Notes: generated by a model not told the origin, from the letters alone. A stretch of 64,000 nt of DNA from Phragmites australis (GCF_958298935.1 NC_084940.1:3936001-4000000); one strand, 5' to 3'. Counted from the stretch's first letter, positions 21,060 through 33,839 are shown. Numbers and translations: made by a program.

Positions 21060-24000
21060 ACAACGACAGGTAACTATGTTGAGATTGGAGCGTAGTTGAG
21101 AGAATACATCAGCTGGCAATGGTTTGGTGAAGATATCCGCAAGCTGATCTCTGGAATGAATAAACCAAATCTCTAGAGCCTTTTGTGCAACACGCTCTCG
21201 AACAAAATGAAAATCCACATCTATGTGCTTGGTACGGGCATGGAAGACTGCATTTGCCGAAAGGTAAGTGGCTCCGAGATTGCCACACCACAGCGATGGA
21301 GCTCTTGGCTGAGGAACTCCTAGCTCACGAAGAACAGTTTGTACCCACACCAACTCAGCCATAGCATTTGCAAGAGCCTTGTATTCGGACTCTGTGCTCA
21401 ACCTTGACACCGTCGGTTGCTTCCGAGCACTCCAAGAAACGAGATTGGCTCCGAGAAAGACTGCAAAACCTCCAGTCGACCGACGATCATCTGCACAGCC
21501 GGCCCAATCTGCGTCAAAGAAGGCACTCAGCAACAGAGACCCGGACCGATGAATGTGAAGGCCATCTGTGGAGCTATGCTTCAAAAAACGAAGAATCCTC
21601 TTGACTGCTCCCAGATGAAGATCTGTGGGTGCTTGCATATACTGACATACCTGGTTAATGGAGTATGCAATGTCAGGCCTCGTGATGCAAAGATACTGTA
21701 ATGCTCCCATGGTACTCCTGTATTTTGTCACATCAGCAGAGGAGAGAGGTGTGCCGGTGTTCTTGGTCAGTTTCTCGGTGCTAGACATGGGGTGCTTACA
21801 GGTTTGCAGTTGTCCATGTTGGTGCGACGAAGAAGATCACGAACATACTTGCGCTGAGACAAAGCAATCCCCCCTGGATCTGTGGTAACCTCAATGCCCA
21901 AGAAGTAGTTAAGAGAGCCCAGATCCTTGATGGCGAAAGCGCAATGAAGTTGCTGCAAGAGTACATCAATGACTAGAGTGGAGGAGCTTGTAATGATGAG
22001 ATCATCAACGTACACAAGCATGTATGTAGTGGTGTTTGCAGCCTAACGAACAAACAACGAGTTATCGGCAGACAACGAATGGAAGCCAAGATCTTGGAGC
22101 TTGGAGCTGAGCCTGGCAAACCATGCCCGTGGAGCTTGTTTCAGGCCATATATGGCCTTCTCAAGCTTGCAAACAAAATCACGACGATGATTATCTTCAA
22201 AGCCAAGTGGCTGAGTCATATACACCGTCTCCTGAAGGACACCATGTAAGAAGGCATTTTTGACATCGGCCTAACGAACGTGCCATCCACGAGAAACGGC
22301 GACAAAGAGCACCAGACGAATTGTGGCAGGCTTGAAAACCGGCGAGAAGGTGTCGTCATAGTCAATGTTGTGACGTTGCTGGAAGCCCTTGGCAACAAGG
22401 AGAGCTTTATGCCGCTCGATGGTGCCATCAGCTCGTCACTTGAGTTTGAAAACCCAGCGGCAGTCAATGACGTTGGCTCCCAGATGACGAGGAACCAGCT
22501 GCCAGGTGCTGTTCTGTTGCAGAGCGACGTATTCTTCTTGCATGGCACGCCTCCAGTCAAGTTGAGCAAGCGCATCATCATGGGAGACCGGTTCGTCGAT
22601 GGAGGCTGTGCTGGCAGCGAAACCGCATTTCCACAGGTCGTAGAAGATCGTCCCATCCATCAGTTCTTGGGGAACACGAATGTTGTTCTGAAGTCGTGTA
22701 ACACGATGTTCAGGCTTCGGTGCTGCCGCGGGACCAGGTATCTGCACTTCAACAACATACTCGGGAGCAACAACATTAGGGTTAGTCATATCCTCTGACT
22801 GGCTTTCCTCAACTGGAAGTGCGGTCGGAACAGAAGGAGACGGCAGAGGTGTAAGTTGATGCAAAGGTGCAGGCATATTGGGCGATGTAGTTTCCTGTGG
22901 TTTGAGCGGGAAGTACAGCGGAAGCAAGGCAGCTTCAGTGACTTCAGACACCGGACGTGAGACAGAACGCAGAGCAAAGGGGAAACAATTTTTATCAAAT
23001 GTGACATCTCGGGAAATGTAAACACGACCAGAAGGAATGTGCAAGCACTTGTAGCCCTTATGCACGTGACTATACCCGATGAACACACACTGTTGGGATC
23101 TAAAAGACAGCTTGTGATTGTTATAAGGACGAAGATTTGGCCAACACACGCAACCAAACGTACAAAGAAAATCATAATCTGGTTTGGTACCAAAAAGAAT
23201 TTCAAGTGGAGTAGAATTTTTTATGGTAGGAGATGGCAAGCGATTGATGAGATAACACGATGTGAGGAAGGCTTCGTCCCATAATTTTAATGGCAATGAA
23301 GAGTGTGCAATAAGTGCAAGACCCATATCTATAATGTGACGATGCTTACGCTCAGCAGTGCCATTTTGTTTATGTGTATGAGGACATGATACACGATGGT
23401 AGATGCCACATTTTTTGAGATAGGCATTAAGCCCTTGGTACTCGCCACTCTAATCACTTCGGAAATTAATTAACAGAAACAGCCATGTGAATTTGCTATA
23501 AGAATTAATGAAGCTCACATAATATTTGTAACCTCCGGCAGAAGCAATTGCTGGACCCCAAACATCGGAATGGATTAATTCAAGAGGTGCCATAGCAACA
23601 TAATTGGAATCAAAAAATGGAAGTTGATGAGTCTTGCCCATCTAACAAGCATCACACACAGAATTGTTCCTATCCAAAACAAAGGAAAGACTATAATTTT
23701 GTAGAACTCGATGAACTATGACCGATGATGGATGCCCTAGCCGACGATGCCATTGGGTGGAGGACAGCTTGGCTTGCATGGCCTCCGTCAAGAGAGCACG
23801 CTGAGAAGACGCTAGGGGGTAGAGACCACCTCTACATGTGCTGTGAAGTAGCACCATCTTCATTGCACGATCCTTTATGAGGAAAAAATCAGGATGAAAC
23901 TTAAAAAAGACATCATTGTCACGGGTAAAATGATGAACGGAAAGAAGGTGTTTAGATGCGTTTGGAGCATGAAGAACATTGTTTAATTTGAGGCTCTTAT

Positions 24001-25281
24001 GAGGTGTATCCAGTTGAGTACAACCAATGTGGAGAATAGACATACCCATGCCGTTGGTGGTTTGAATCTGCTCCTTTCCATTGTACCTTTCACGCACAGT
24101 AAGGCGATCGAGATCATTTGTGATATGATCTGTAGCCCCAGTGTCGATGTACCAGTTGTTATCGACGTTGTAGCCGGCGTTGTTGGCGGTGTAGTTGACA
24201 ACACGTGGGTCCTCAGCCTGATAGGAATGGTCGAAGTGATCATAGCACCTCAGTGCCGTATGCCCCAGACGAGAGCAGATCTGACATGTCGGGCGACCAT
24301 TGGAGCCTCCATTGTTGGAGCCACGATTGTTGTAGTTGAACCCATTGGAATTGTTGGAGCTGCCATTGCGAGTGCCGCCGCTCGCACTGTTGAAGCGACC
24401 GCCGTCGCCACCGCGACCACCACTATTGCCGCGGCCACCGCCACCACAGCTGCCACCACGACCACCACTACCACAATCATCACACAAAGAAAAGTTGACA
24501 GAGGCGCCAAGATTGATCTGCACAACATTGTTGCACATCTCGACGCATGTCTTGTGGCTGACAAAAAGCGCGTACACATCGTTGAGCAACGGAGGCTCAG
24601 CGCATGCGGTGATGGAGTTGACGAGGGAGTCGTATTCAGCATCAAGCCTGGACAACAGATAGGCGATCACCTCCTCATCACCGAGCGGTTTCCTGATTGC
24701 CGACATGGCACCGGTGAATCCCTTCACCTTCTGGAAGTAGGCAGCTGCTGACAGTTCTCCCTTCTGTAGATGGGTGAGCTACATACGAAGTTGCATTACC
24801 TTGGACGTGGTAGCAGACGAGAAGAGGCACTCCAGCGTGATCCACACAACACATGCCGATGGAAGAAGAGTCACCTGCCCGAGAACTTTAGCGGCGAGCG
24901 TGGACAGGATGCTGGCCATCAGTGCTTGATCTTGTTGCACCCATTTGACGTAATCTGGATTGGGCACTTGTGTGTGGACTTCATTGTTGATGACGACAAC
25001 GAACTTCTCTGGGCAAGCGATGGAGCCATCAAGATACCCCATCAGATCAACACCTCAGAGGATTGGGACGATCTGTGTCTTCCATAGGATGTAGTTGTCT
25101 GAGGACAACTTGGTGTTGACGAACTGCACCGGGTTCGGCATGCTGGTGAGCGCAAAGGTGAACGACACCGTCGGTCCAGCCATCATGGTTCCCAGCAAGA
25201 GCGACGTTGCTGCTGGGGAGGTCTGCGTTGCACCGTTCACAGAGGTCATGATGAGCGGATCTCCGAAAGGCTCTGGTGCCA
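21060..25281 (-). pseudogene. Copia gag-pol polyprotein, interrupted
   Basis: Gag starts MAPEPFGDP at 25281 and carries a Gly/Asn-rich linker and a CCHC knuckle (CQICSRLGHTALRC, near 24250). The protease motif is WYIDTGATDHIT. The integrase zinc region is HRRLGHPS...CDAC, then IHSDVWGP and, after a deletion, HKQNGTAERKHRH. Reverse transcriptase has [20 protein letters not shown] and YVDD; RNase H has [11 protein letters not shown] and DIFTKPLP. Six in-frame stops (24779, 23642, 23450, 22436, 22271, 22043), a frameshift near 21788 ([10 protein letters not shown]) and an in-frame loss of integrase sequence at about 23460 abolish it. Every stop is one transition from the expected codon (CAG, CGA or TGG). 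Confidence 0.92.
25270..25281 (-). other. Copia primer-binding site
   Basis: Immediately after the 5' LTR the minus strand reads TGGCACCAGAGC. It resembles the initiator-methionine tRNA site TGGTATCAGAGC used by most plant copia elements, with two differences. Confidence 0.75.
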
Positions 25282-25474
25282 TGTAAAAATTAACGATGAC
25301 AAGGTGATTAGGGTTAATGCACACACAGCCAAATGTTGTGGCATGCTCTCTATATATACTCGATGCAAAGCATCAGTGATTGGTTGATTTGTTACAACAA
25401 ACTGAAACAAACTCTCGCTGATATCTACTGTTGTTACAACAGTATAACAACTGGATAACTATGCCACATTTACA
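25282..25474 (-). repeat. Copia 5' LTR
   Basis: 193 bp, TGTAAAAATTAACG to ACATTTACA on the plus strand. It is the 5' LTR because the gag gene and the primer-binding site lie next to it on the minus strand. Confidence 0.93.
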
Positions 25475-25479
25475 TGTTT

Positions 25480-27620
25480 CACAGGTCTATACATCTCTAC
25501 TATTTGCGTCTAAAGAATGACTTGTTTGTGCAACATGGATCACGCACTCACGCAACTATCATCGCGTAGGCAAATGCGAACACAAGAAGTTCTAGGGAGA
25601 GGGAATGCCTGGGGCTCGCGGCGGTAGAGGGAGTGGCAGTGTGGGCAGTCCATGGCCGCCTCCGCCACCATCTCTCTCGTCTACTAACTTCTTCTGATTT
25701 AGGTGCGGCAGACTCAATGATGGCAAAACGAGCGCTCTGTACGGCAGGCTCGGGTCGACAGGTGTCAAACGCGGTCGAGAATCAAATGGCTCCGAGCAAG
25801 AACAGATGAAAAAATGAATGAAATTGGGGGAAGTTGCATACTGGAGCTATCTATTAGAGTATTAATCTAGAAGGTTCTAGTACATCATTCTCATCACTTG
25901 TCTCCTCATCTAGTATCCCAGCTAGTTATATACTTCCAGCGGAATTACAGTTCCGAATGGAAATTACTGCAAATGGCAAAATTAACAGACATAACGACAG
26001 TGTTAACAAGTAAAAAATAACTGTAGTAATCCGGCAAACGGTTATATGCACCTCAACGTTAAATGAAACAACGATTAGCCATCCGATATCTCCTAAAGAG
26101 GTATCCTATGATCTCAACCGTTGAAGTAGATAAGCTGGCCATGACAATGCCCCCTCTTTGAGCAAACGCTTGCCCTGTTTGGCAGAGTAGAGACGCCTTG
26201 AGCTTCATAGTCTGCGAGTTCTTGAACAGATGTGTCATGTGGTCACCACTTCTTCATAATTTGCCAATAGAACATATGAAATGTAGCCGGCCAGAACGTC
26301 ACTACGAAGTTCGAGGTCGTTGGCCTGTCAGACAATGCCTTTACACCGCATATATTAGATCCAACGGCTATGGATAGCCCGCCCCATGGTGGACCGCCGT
26401 CAACGGGTTTTGCAATTGGCTCCTGACATGGATCGTGATTAATTTAGGGGTGGAAATGGATAATATAGGATCCGATAGTGCAATTTTCACATCTAGATTC
26501 ATATTTCGAAATGAATAGGAATACAAATTCAAATAGCTTTGAATACTAATTTGAATTGGATTGTTCGAATCCTAATATTATTTATTTCGTTGATTGTGAA
26601 TATCCTACAGCTTTAACAACAAATTACGAAATAATGATTTTATATAACACGATAATAGCATCAATTCAACATAAGAAACTATATATTTTAGTTGTTTGTG
26701 GATCTGATGAGTCATAGATAACAACATATTGATATTTGATAGCATATATAACTATCTGTTAAACGATTACTCGCCATTAATATAAACTAACATTTGTTGA
26801 ATTGGTTGGCCTGTGCTGTGAGCGGCCGGGCTCGGTGGGTGACTGGCTGACCTGTGCTGTGAGAAGTGGAGACTGGCCGAGCTGGTTGCTGCTGAGCAAG
26901 CAGGCGCGCCAAGTGACGCTTCCTGAGATTTCTCGTTGCTTCCCTCTTAGAACAAAGTTAAAAAAAAAGATCTCTCTTACTGGTGCTGTGTGTCGCAGTA
27001 GTGCCTGTGCTTAGGCCTTTTGTGGGCAGGATGGGGCGATGGGCAGTCGCATTTCAGTACTAACCTTCCAAGCCGCCCGATACGAAATTGATAAGAATGA
27101 GTCATACACGTCCATGTCCATCAGGACATGCGCTCGGAATCTGCAACCTTTCTTAATTCTAGGTTGGATCCAGTTCTCCGATAATAATGGGAATGAGCTA
27201 CCATCGCGGAAGAGATGCATGCAGATCGACTCTTCCCGGAGTGCGAATGAGATTATACCAGTGATGAAATTGATCGGCTAAGCAACAACCAATAGCACAA
27301 AAATAAAGCACTAGATACACAAGCCGAGACGTATGTGCAATGAATCTATAAATATTATTGTAATGTTATAACGAATATTTCACCACCATCGAATAACTTT
27401 AACACAATGCACCCCAGCACAAATCTATAAGGGAAACTAAATACAAAGCAACGGGAACGGTCCAAATAGAAAAAGAAGCATCTACGTAGAACGACCAGGT
27501 TCACCAACAGAATTGCCGCCCCTCTACTATCAGTATCAGAAACCACCGCCTGACCCCTATGGCTGCGGTTGAAATTATATGTGCCGACGGAGCCGTCATC
27601 CATAGGGAGTACCAATAAAC
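25480..27620. other. Intergenic, no gene recognised
   Basis: 25480-25800 continues the DC1 3' flank; a short GC-rich patch (25600-25680) has no product I recognise. 26440-26790 begins TTAGGGGTGGAAATGG and is AT-rich, like one end of a hAT-type element, but I found no matching second end. Confidence 0.35.
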
Positions 27621-30600
27621 TTAGAAGTGAAGTGACTTCAATGAGCTCAATCTGGGAATGTAGTTGCCTGCCACAAATAATGCGAGCACCGATAGCACGG
27701 CCGCAGCAAACAGAATGTATTGCCGCATCTTCCTTTTGCCCCTGTTACGAAGGGGCGCTGGCATGGGCTGTACCCTGTTCAGCTGCTTAATTGCCGCTGC
27801 TGGTCTAGATATCCTCTTATGGACTGTCTGTTGAGAAACTTCAGCTTCCCTTGGGTTCTCAGATATGCCTGTATCTATTGTAGCCATGGCCATAGCGCTG
27901 TTGTCACCAACTGCACTTGTTGAGTCTCCTGGTGTTGCGCCTTTCTTTTTATCTTTCTTTGTTTTCTTCTGCAGATGTTTGAAAACATTGTATTTCGAAT
28001 TAGAAACTTGTTGCACGGGCAGTCTGCAATGTACCATCAAGGAATGTAACTCTAACATCAAAGCAGAAAATTGTAAAACATAGCATACCTTTTCCTTCAT
28101 CTCAGCTTCCTTCCGTGCTTTGAATTCAGCTCTTTCCTGGGCCTTCTCTGCTTTCCGCCTCTTCCTCTCCTCAGCCTCCTTAGCTTTGGCCTTCTGCTCC
28201 AACCGGAGCCGCTCCTTTTCAGCTGCAGCCCTCTCTTCTCTTAATTTCTCCTCCCTTCGGGCCAATTCCTCTGCCTTCCTTGCTAACTCCAATTCTTCCT
28301 CCATTAGACGAGCCTTTTCCTTTTCAGTTTGTTCGGTTTGTTTTACAACTTCTCTCTCTGACACACTAACAGCAGTTTTCTCATTCTGGGTGGAGGTATC
28401 AGATGCCTTCGATTTGGCGCGCTTACTGATCTGGGGGGGTGGCAAAACAGGAAGAGAGTCCTCTTTGACAGGGGCTGAAACTGGAGGCAATACAGGTGCT
28501 GCTTCTAAAGCTGAAATGGGCACATCCGGCCTTGAAACAGTCGATGAAGATGGATTGCTTGATCTTCTGCTTGGAATGACTGGAGGATCCTCATCAGGGC
28601 CAAGTCTTCGTCCATCATGAGTCTCTAGTCTCCTTAGTGTGCTAACCTTGTTTGCTTCAACATACTGCTTGCGGAAGTCCTCATTTTTTTTCCATATTTC
28701 CATAACTCTCTCGATCTAAAAGAGAAAAAAAGGAAATATCCTAAAATACAAAATGTTGGGACAAGGAGAAGAGCATTGGATTTTAGGGTTGAACGTTAAC
28801 AACAATCAAATGAGAATAAGGTAAGAGTCCCCACAGTTCTGGTGTTGATCAGAAGGCAGGACTAAGAATACAATACTAAGTGTTTCAATACTTACCGGTT
28901 GTACTGCAATACATATATTGTACAGAGAAACTTACAAACACTAATGGTATGAGTTAGCACTGCTCACTAATTAGCTCAAAGCAAATGCAAGTTGACCAGC
29001 TTAATCGACCAAATATCACAACCAGGGCTAAATGCTGATATACTGCGGAATGCATAAGTGTGGCCATATTGAAGACAGAATGTGTGGTTTACCTGATTAT
29101 TACAGTATAACTGAAGCCCATACATATCACCAGAAGATTTGTAATCATCTGCAATCTTGCGGTCATCCTTGTACATGAAAAAGTACTGGTTCTGCAACGC
29201 AAAACAAACGTGAAGGATCTTGTTCACATGCTTCCCTTCTAAGAAAGTTGCCAGTGTGTGTTAAGTGTGTTGCATGCCATTGGTGCGGTACTTTTATGCT
29301 AGCTAGGGGAACCCTCAGTTATCAAATTCTGATAACATGACCACATGTGTGTAACAGATAGGAGGAAAATATGTACACTGATGAGTGATAATACTGATAA
29401 AGGGTATTGCTATTGCTAACACATAGTCAATCTTTCAGTCCCATGTGATCAGGTATTTTCTCGAACTAATCCTATATTCAATTTGCTGCTTTATCTAGTA
29501 TATTTTAACTTTCTGAATATTTAACCATGTCATATAGTTCAAATTTGTGGATGATGTACAACTAGACATACATAAAAGAAAAGAACTGCAATTTAACATG
29601 ACATACACAACTTTCTGAATATTTAACCATGTCATACGGCTCCCTCGTCAATTTAACATAAAAGAAAAGATATTGCAGAACCAAATGCATAAAAACTGAA
29701 AGCGTACATTGATAGAAGTTGATAGAAGTAAAGATTCATACCTTCTTGAAGGGTTCTGCTTTAAGCTCAGACCAGTCCCTGTAGGCCTTTTGACGCATTT
29801 CATTAGCAGATCGGTATTCCTCATTTAATTTTCTGAGAACTATTCTTTCATCGTCAAAAGATTTTTGAATCTTTCTTGTGTTTTCTTCTAGGGATTTCAG
29901 GTTGGTAAATAAAACATCAGAATCCTTCTTCAATGTCTAGACAAGATAAAAAATGGTCAGTATGAAAAATGATGGAATTGAATTAAAAGTACAATTACAA
30001 GATGCTGTTTTTAATACCTTATGCCGCTCATGAATATGATCTTTTTGGTCAAATGCCTCATTGATTTCAGTCTGTGATCCCATATCCGAGTACAATTGCT
30101 TCCGTCGTGCTTTAAGATCATTAATATCTTTAAGTAAAAGCTTTTCTTCTTTCAAAGAAATGGTCTCATGATGCATAATCTTCTCTTTTGTCGCAATCTA
30201 TAACATCAAGGAAAAGAAGAAGAAAAGGAGTTAAGATCTTAAACTACCATAGCATAGTATTAAAAGGGGGACAAAGTCAATACACCATTGCAGAATTCCT
30301 ACCGACTCATTGATTTCTTCAACTGAATTTGCTTGGTTCAATTTCCCAATCATTGATCGTACACTATTTAAATCATTCTTCTTATCTCCATGGGCAGCCC
30401 TAGCTTCCCTCTCTTCTCGACATGCTGCCTCTAGTTTCTCCCTGTATTGATCGCATACAGCCTGCAATATATTTGTACAAAAGTAAGAAGCATGCTAGGG
30501 AGGAAAAAGACGATGAAAGGTAACTTTTTTAAAATACAAACATTAAGAAGTGTACTACCTTTTGCTTTTGCTTACGAATATTAATTGCATCTCTTTCCTG

Positions 30601-33364
30601 GGTCAGTTGATCCAAATGCGCATACGCATTCTGTGTCTTAGCCCAGAGATCTTCACCCGCAAATCTTGGGACTTTTATTATGTATACCTTCTGTTGCCCA
30701 ATAACCTGTGCATCTCCTGTATTATTGTTATCCAGATCTCCATGCAACTCAATGGAATCCTCGACAATCTTTGTCTCTTCATGACATGCATGTTTGTCAT
30801 CATCCTTGTGTTCTGCCAGATTAGCCGGAATAACCATGTCAACAGATGAATGTTCTAATGCTGTTATACAAGAATTATGATAGTAAGCATTCAACTCCCG
30901 AAATGAATAATATTAGCATTAAGGGGAATAATACATTTAAAGAAATAAAATGAATACCAAAAGAAAATGGCTGCATACCTTCCATGCCTTTGGTTTCAAC
31001 CTCATCAGAAGATTTAGTAGACGCCTTCACATTTTCAGAACAGATATCTTTGTGTGTCTCCTCATTAATTGTAGAGGAACCTTCGTTTCCAATTCTGGAG
31101 GAACACTCATCACACGTAGCAGATTCATTGAAAATTTCTGATTTGTCTTCATATGATTTGCTATCTCCAACAATATCACTAGATTCTTCCTTATTGGAAA
31201 TGTCTCCAGCTTTATCAAACTCAGCAGATCCATACCCTGTAGCGGAAGAGGGCTGATCATCATGAATCACAACGAGCTTATCTACATTCAAGGCGACAGG
31301 TACACCTTGATTAGCAGCAGTGTCACTTGGTTTCTCTAGAGATTCATCTCCTGTTTCAGAAGTGAGTTCAGCTTCGTCAGCCACAGCAGTACCACATTCC
31401 AGAGAAGCATCAGATACAAGTTGATCAACAGTGGTGTCATATATTTCTCGGGATCTGCTGTCTTCAGTGTGTACGTGGTCACAAGATTCCAACTGAGTTG
31501 CCGGGCTAGAATACTTGAAGCTATCACTGCCAACCAAATCAATGGGCCTCGGCTCATTATGGAAAGTAGAGGCTGCAGAAGCTGCAGGTGCTTGCAGTGG
31601 AACACCATCAACATCTATCGCAACCTCTTTCTGTGGTTCTGCTTCTGCTACATCATTCACAATGTCATTGGCTTGACCAACAGCGGGTGCTTCTAACTGC
31701 ACATGCTCTACAGTTTCCACAGCAGAATCACATTTCTGCTGAGAGAGCAAAGGAGCTGCTGTGTTCACTTCAACCACACTGTCAGCCTTCAATTCTGACT
31801 CTGATGTGATTTCATCACCTGTAGAAACTTCTACCTGGACTTTCTGTTCCTGATTTGATTCAACAGATGGACCAGATTCTGATTTCAAAGAATGTAGCAT
31901 ACCAATAGAAACCCCATCCTTGACCAATCCATCACCTTGCACTATCTCTTGGCTTGCATTATCAGTTACTTCCTCCAGCTCATCAACATCAGGGACAGCT
32001 TCATTTATTCCATCTTCCATAGGAAGCTCTACTTCCTCATTAGAGCAAGCAAAACCAGCTGTGCAGTCATCACACGAACTCCCTTCACCATCCTTGTCCA
32101 TTTTATCTTCCAATTGAAGAATACCACAGGTGGCTTCACATTCTACGCTCTCAATCATGGCTTCTGGCTCCCCAGAAGCATCCACTTCTATGGGCTCCTC
32201 AACACTACCTGCGCAATTTCTGCCAGCTGCTTCTAGCACTCCCTCCAATACTTCAGCCTCAATCGTTGGTGCTCCCTCCTCTTGCTGATCACTTTCTTGC
32301 CCTTTCATCTCATTGGCATGAACCTTGGACTCAGAAGCAACTATACAAGATTCAGCACTCATGGCAACATGAATATGCTCATTGGTTTGCAATGCATCCG
32401 CACCATCCTGTTCTCCACAGGCAGCATCCTGCTCCACCAATTCAGCGACTGCAGTGGCATTCTGTTCCAGTTTGCTCTCATCAGCATGACTTTCATGCTC
32501 AGTAACAGTTTCAGATGAATCATCCCTCGAGTCAGAACAAAGATGACCATTGGCCATCAAAGCACCTGCTCCACTTGTACCCTGCTCCACCAGCTCCACA
32601 ACATCAGCAGCACTATGTTCTCCTTTAATCTCCTCACCACAGATCTCAGACTCCATGGCAGCAGAATCAGACTCAATATACGTTAGGGCATCACTATGCC
32701 CACAGGCCTCCGCAGCAGCATCCTCTCCATCCTGTTCTGCACTAGCTGCCTCGTGCACCACCAATTCAGCAACATCAGTAGCAGCAGGACTTTCTTCCAT
32801 TGTGCCCTCCTTGCCGTCAACTTCGGAATCCATAGCAGGAGCATCAGAATCAGCACCGGTGACAGCACGGTCGCTCCCACTGGCCGCCAGAGCGTCTGCC
32901 ACACCCTGCTCTTCACCGGCGGCCTCCTGTTGCACCACTTCCGCAACAGAATCGGCACTTGGCTCACCTTTGCCCTCATCCGCACCACCCTCAGGCTCCG
33001 TAGATGCGCGATCACGCCCGTCCGCCGACGAAACGCTGAGTGCCGCGTCCGAAGCGCCCTCTCCCACACCCGGGGCCGCGTGATCTCCGCCCACGGCCGA
33101 GCCCGGACCAGCATTGGAGTCAGGCACGTCCTCCTCCTCGGAGGGCGAATCTTCGTCGGGCCTGGCGCTCAGATCTGAGCCCCGGTCGGAGAGGCCGTCG
33201 GAGTCGCCGTTCACGATCACGAAGGGGCCGCCGACGTCCTCGCCCTCGCCCTCGCGCTCCCCCGTCGCCTTCTCCTCCGGCGACGCGGCAGCCACCTTCT
33301 CCGCAGCGAATTCCGCCTTCGGCGCCTCGCCGGCGCCGTTGCACGCGGTCCCCTCGGCCGTCAT
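27621..33364 (-). CDS. Proton pump interactor (PPI1-like)
   Basis: Eight coding exons join in phase: 33364-30979, 30860-30559, 30461-30303, 30197-30018, 29936-29742, 29191-29093, 28715-28089 and 27968-27621; 1431 aa. The family core starts at about residue 850 (KVYIIKVPRFAGEDLWAKTQ) and continues through long coiled coils (ICxx-like QKQKAVCDQYREKLEAA, EKIMHHETISLKEEK, NEEYRSANEMRQKAYRDWSEL, FFMYKDDRKIADDYKSSGD). A Lys/Glu-rich helix (about 1190-1315) follows, then a basic stretch and one C-terminal membrane segment (about 1401-1420, ILFAAAVLSVLALFVAGNYI), so it is probably tail-anchored in ER/plasma membrane. PPI1 relatives bind the regulatory C-terminus of plasma-membrane H+-ATPase. The ~800-residue acidic first exon, with four repeats of ~55 residues, is much longer than in Arabidopsis PPI1. 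A leader intron and TATA box lie upstream. Confidence 0.92.
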
Positions 33365-33395
33365 TGCCGCTCCCCCCGCGGATCACGCCCCGATC

Positions 33396-33522
33396 CTGCG
33401 CGCCAGAACACACACCACACCACAGGCAAAACACCTCAGACCTCAGTCGCCACACCCTACCCCCGTAGATCGCAGATCAACCTAGCCACCTCAAACAGCA
33501 CCTAGACTTCACAAAGCAAAAG

Positions 33523-33580
<58 letters not shown>

Positions 33581-33594
33581 TGAAACAAACTTAC
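33396..33594 (-). other. 5' UTR intron of PPI1-like gene
   Basis: Minus-strand donor GAGCT/GTAAGTTTG (exon end 33595) and acceptor GGCGCGCAG/GATCGG (exon start 33395) define a 199-bp leader intron ending 31 bp before the start codon. It contains the CT-strand of the microsatellite at 33525-33577. Confidence 0.65.
33525..33577. repeat. (GA)n microsatellite
   Basis: About 26 uninterrupted GA units, lying inside the presumed leader intron of the PPI1-like gene. On the transcribed strand it reads (CT)n, a common feature of plant leaders and polypyrimidine tracts. Confidence 0.95.
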
Positions 33595-33825
33595 AGCTCA
33601 CGGCGAGGCGGATCCGGGAGGCTCCTCCTCCCCTCGGCCACCTCCCCACCGAAGCGAAGAAGCGACCCGGGCCTCGATCGGCCTGCGGGCGAGAGGCGGT
33701 AGCGGTGGGGCGGGCGAGAGGTAGATGGATCTGTCTCTACCTGCGCCTGCCTTCTGTTCTGCGCTTTTGGAACAAGAGGTTTTTGGGAGGGTGCGATCTA
33801 TAGCGTTAACCCTGCTGGGATCTGG

Positions 33826-33832
33826 ATTTATA
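33826..33832 (-). promoter_or_regulatory. TATA box of PPI1-like gene
   Basis: The minus strand reads CGTATAAATCC here, about 230 bp before the end of the presumed leader exon. It is the best TATA match upstream of the gene. Confidence 0.5.
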
Positions 33833-33839
33833 CGAGATC

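Larger units (their letters stand above)
20850..25474 (-). mobile_element. Ty1/copia retrotransposon, full length, dead
   Basis: 4625 bp bounded by 193-197-bp LTRs that start TGTA and end TACA, flanked by an exact 5-bp duplication TGTTT (20845-20849 and 25475-25479). The coding order on the minus strand is gag, protease, integrase, reverse transcriptase, RNase H, which is the copia order. It has a primer-binding site next to the 5' LTR and a purine tract before the 3' LTR. The LTRs differ at about ten positions plus a small TA indel, counted by eye. It inserted just downstream of the DC1 gene, in the opposite orientation. Confidence 0.95.

Noticed and set aside
32550..33485. Plus-strand Ser/Ala/Arg-rich frames opposite PPI1 exon 1
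   Set aside because: Complement shadows of the acidic exon; no domain and no splice logic.
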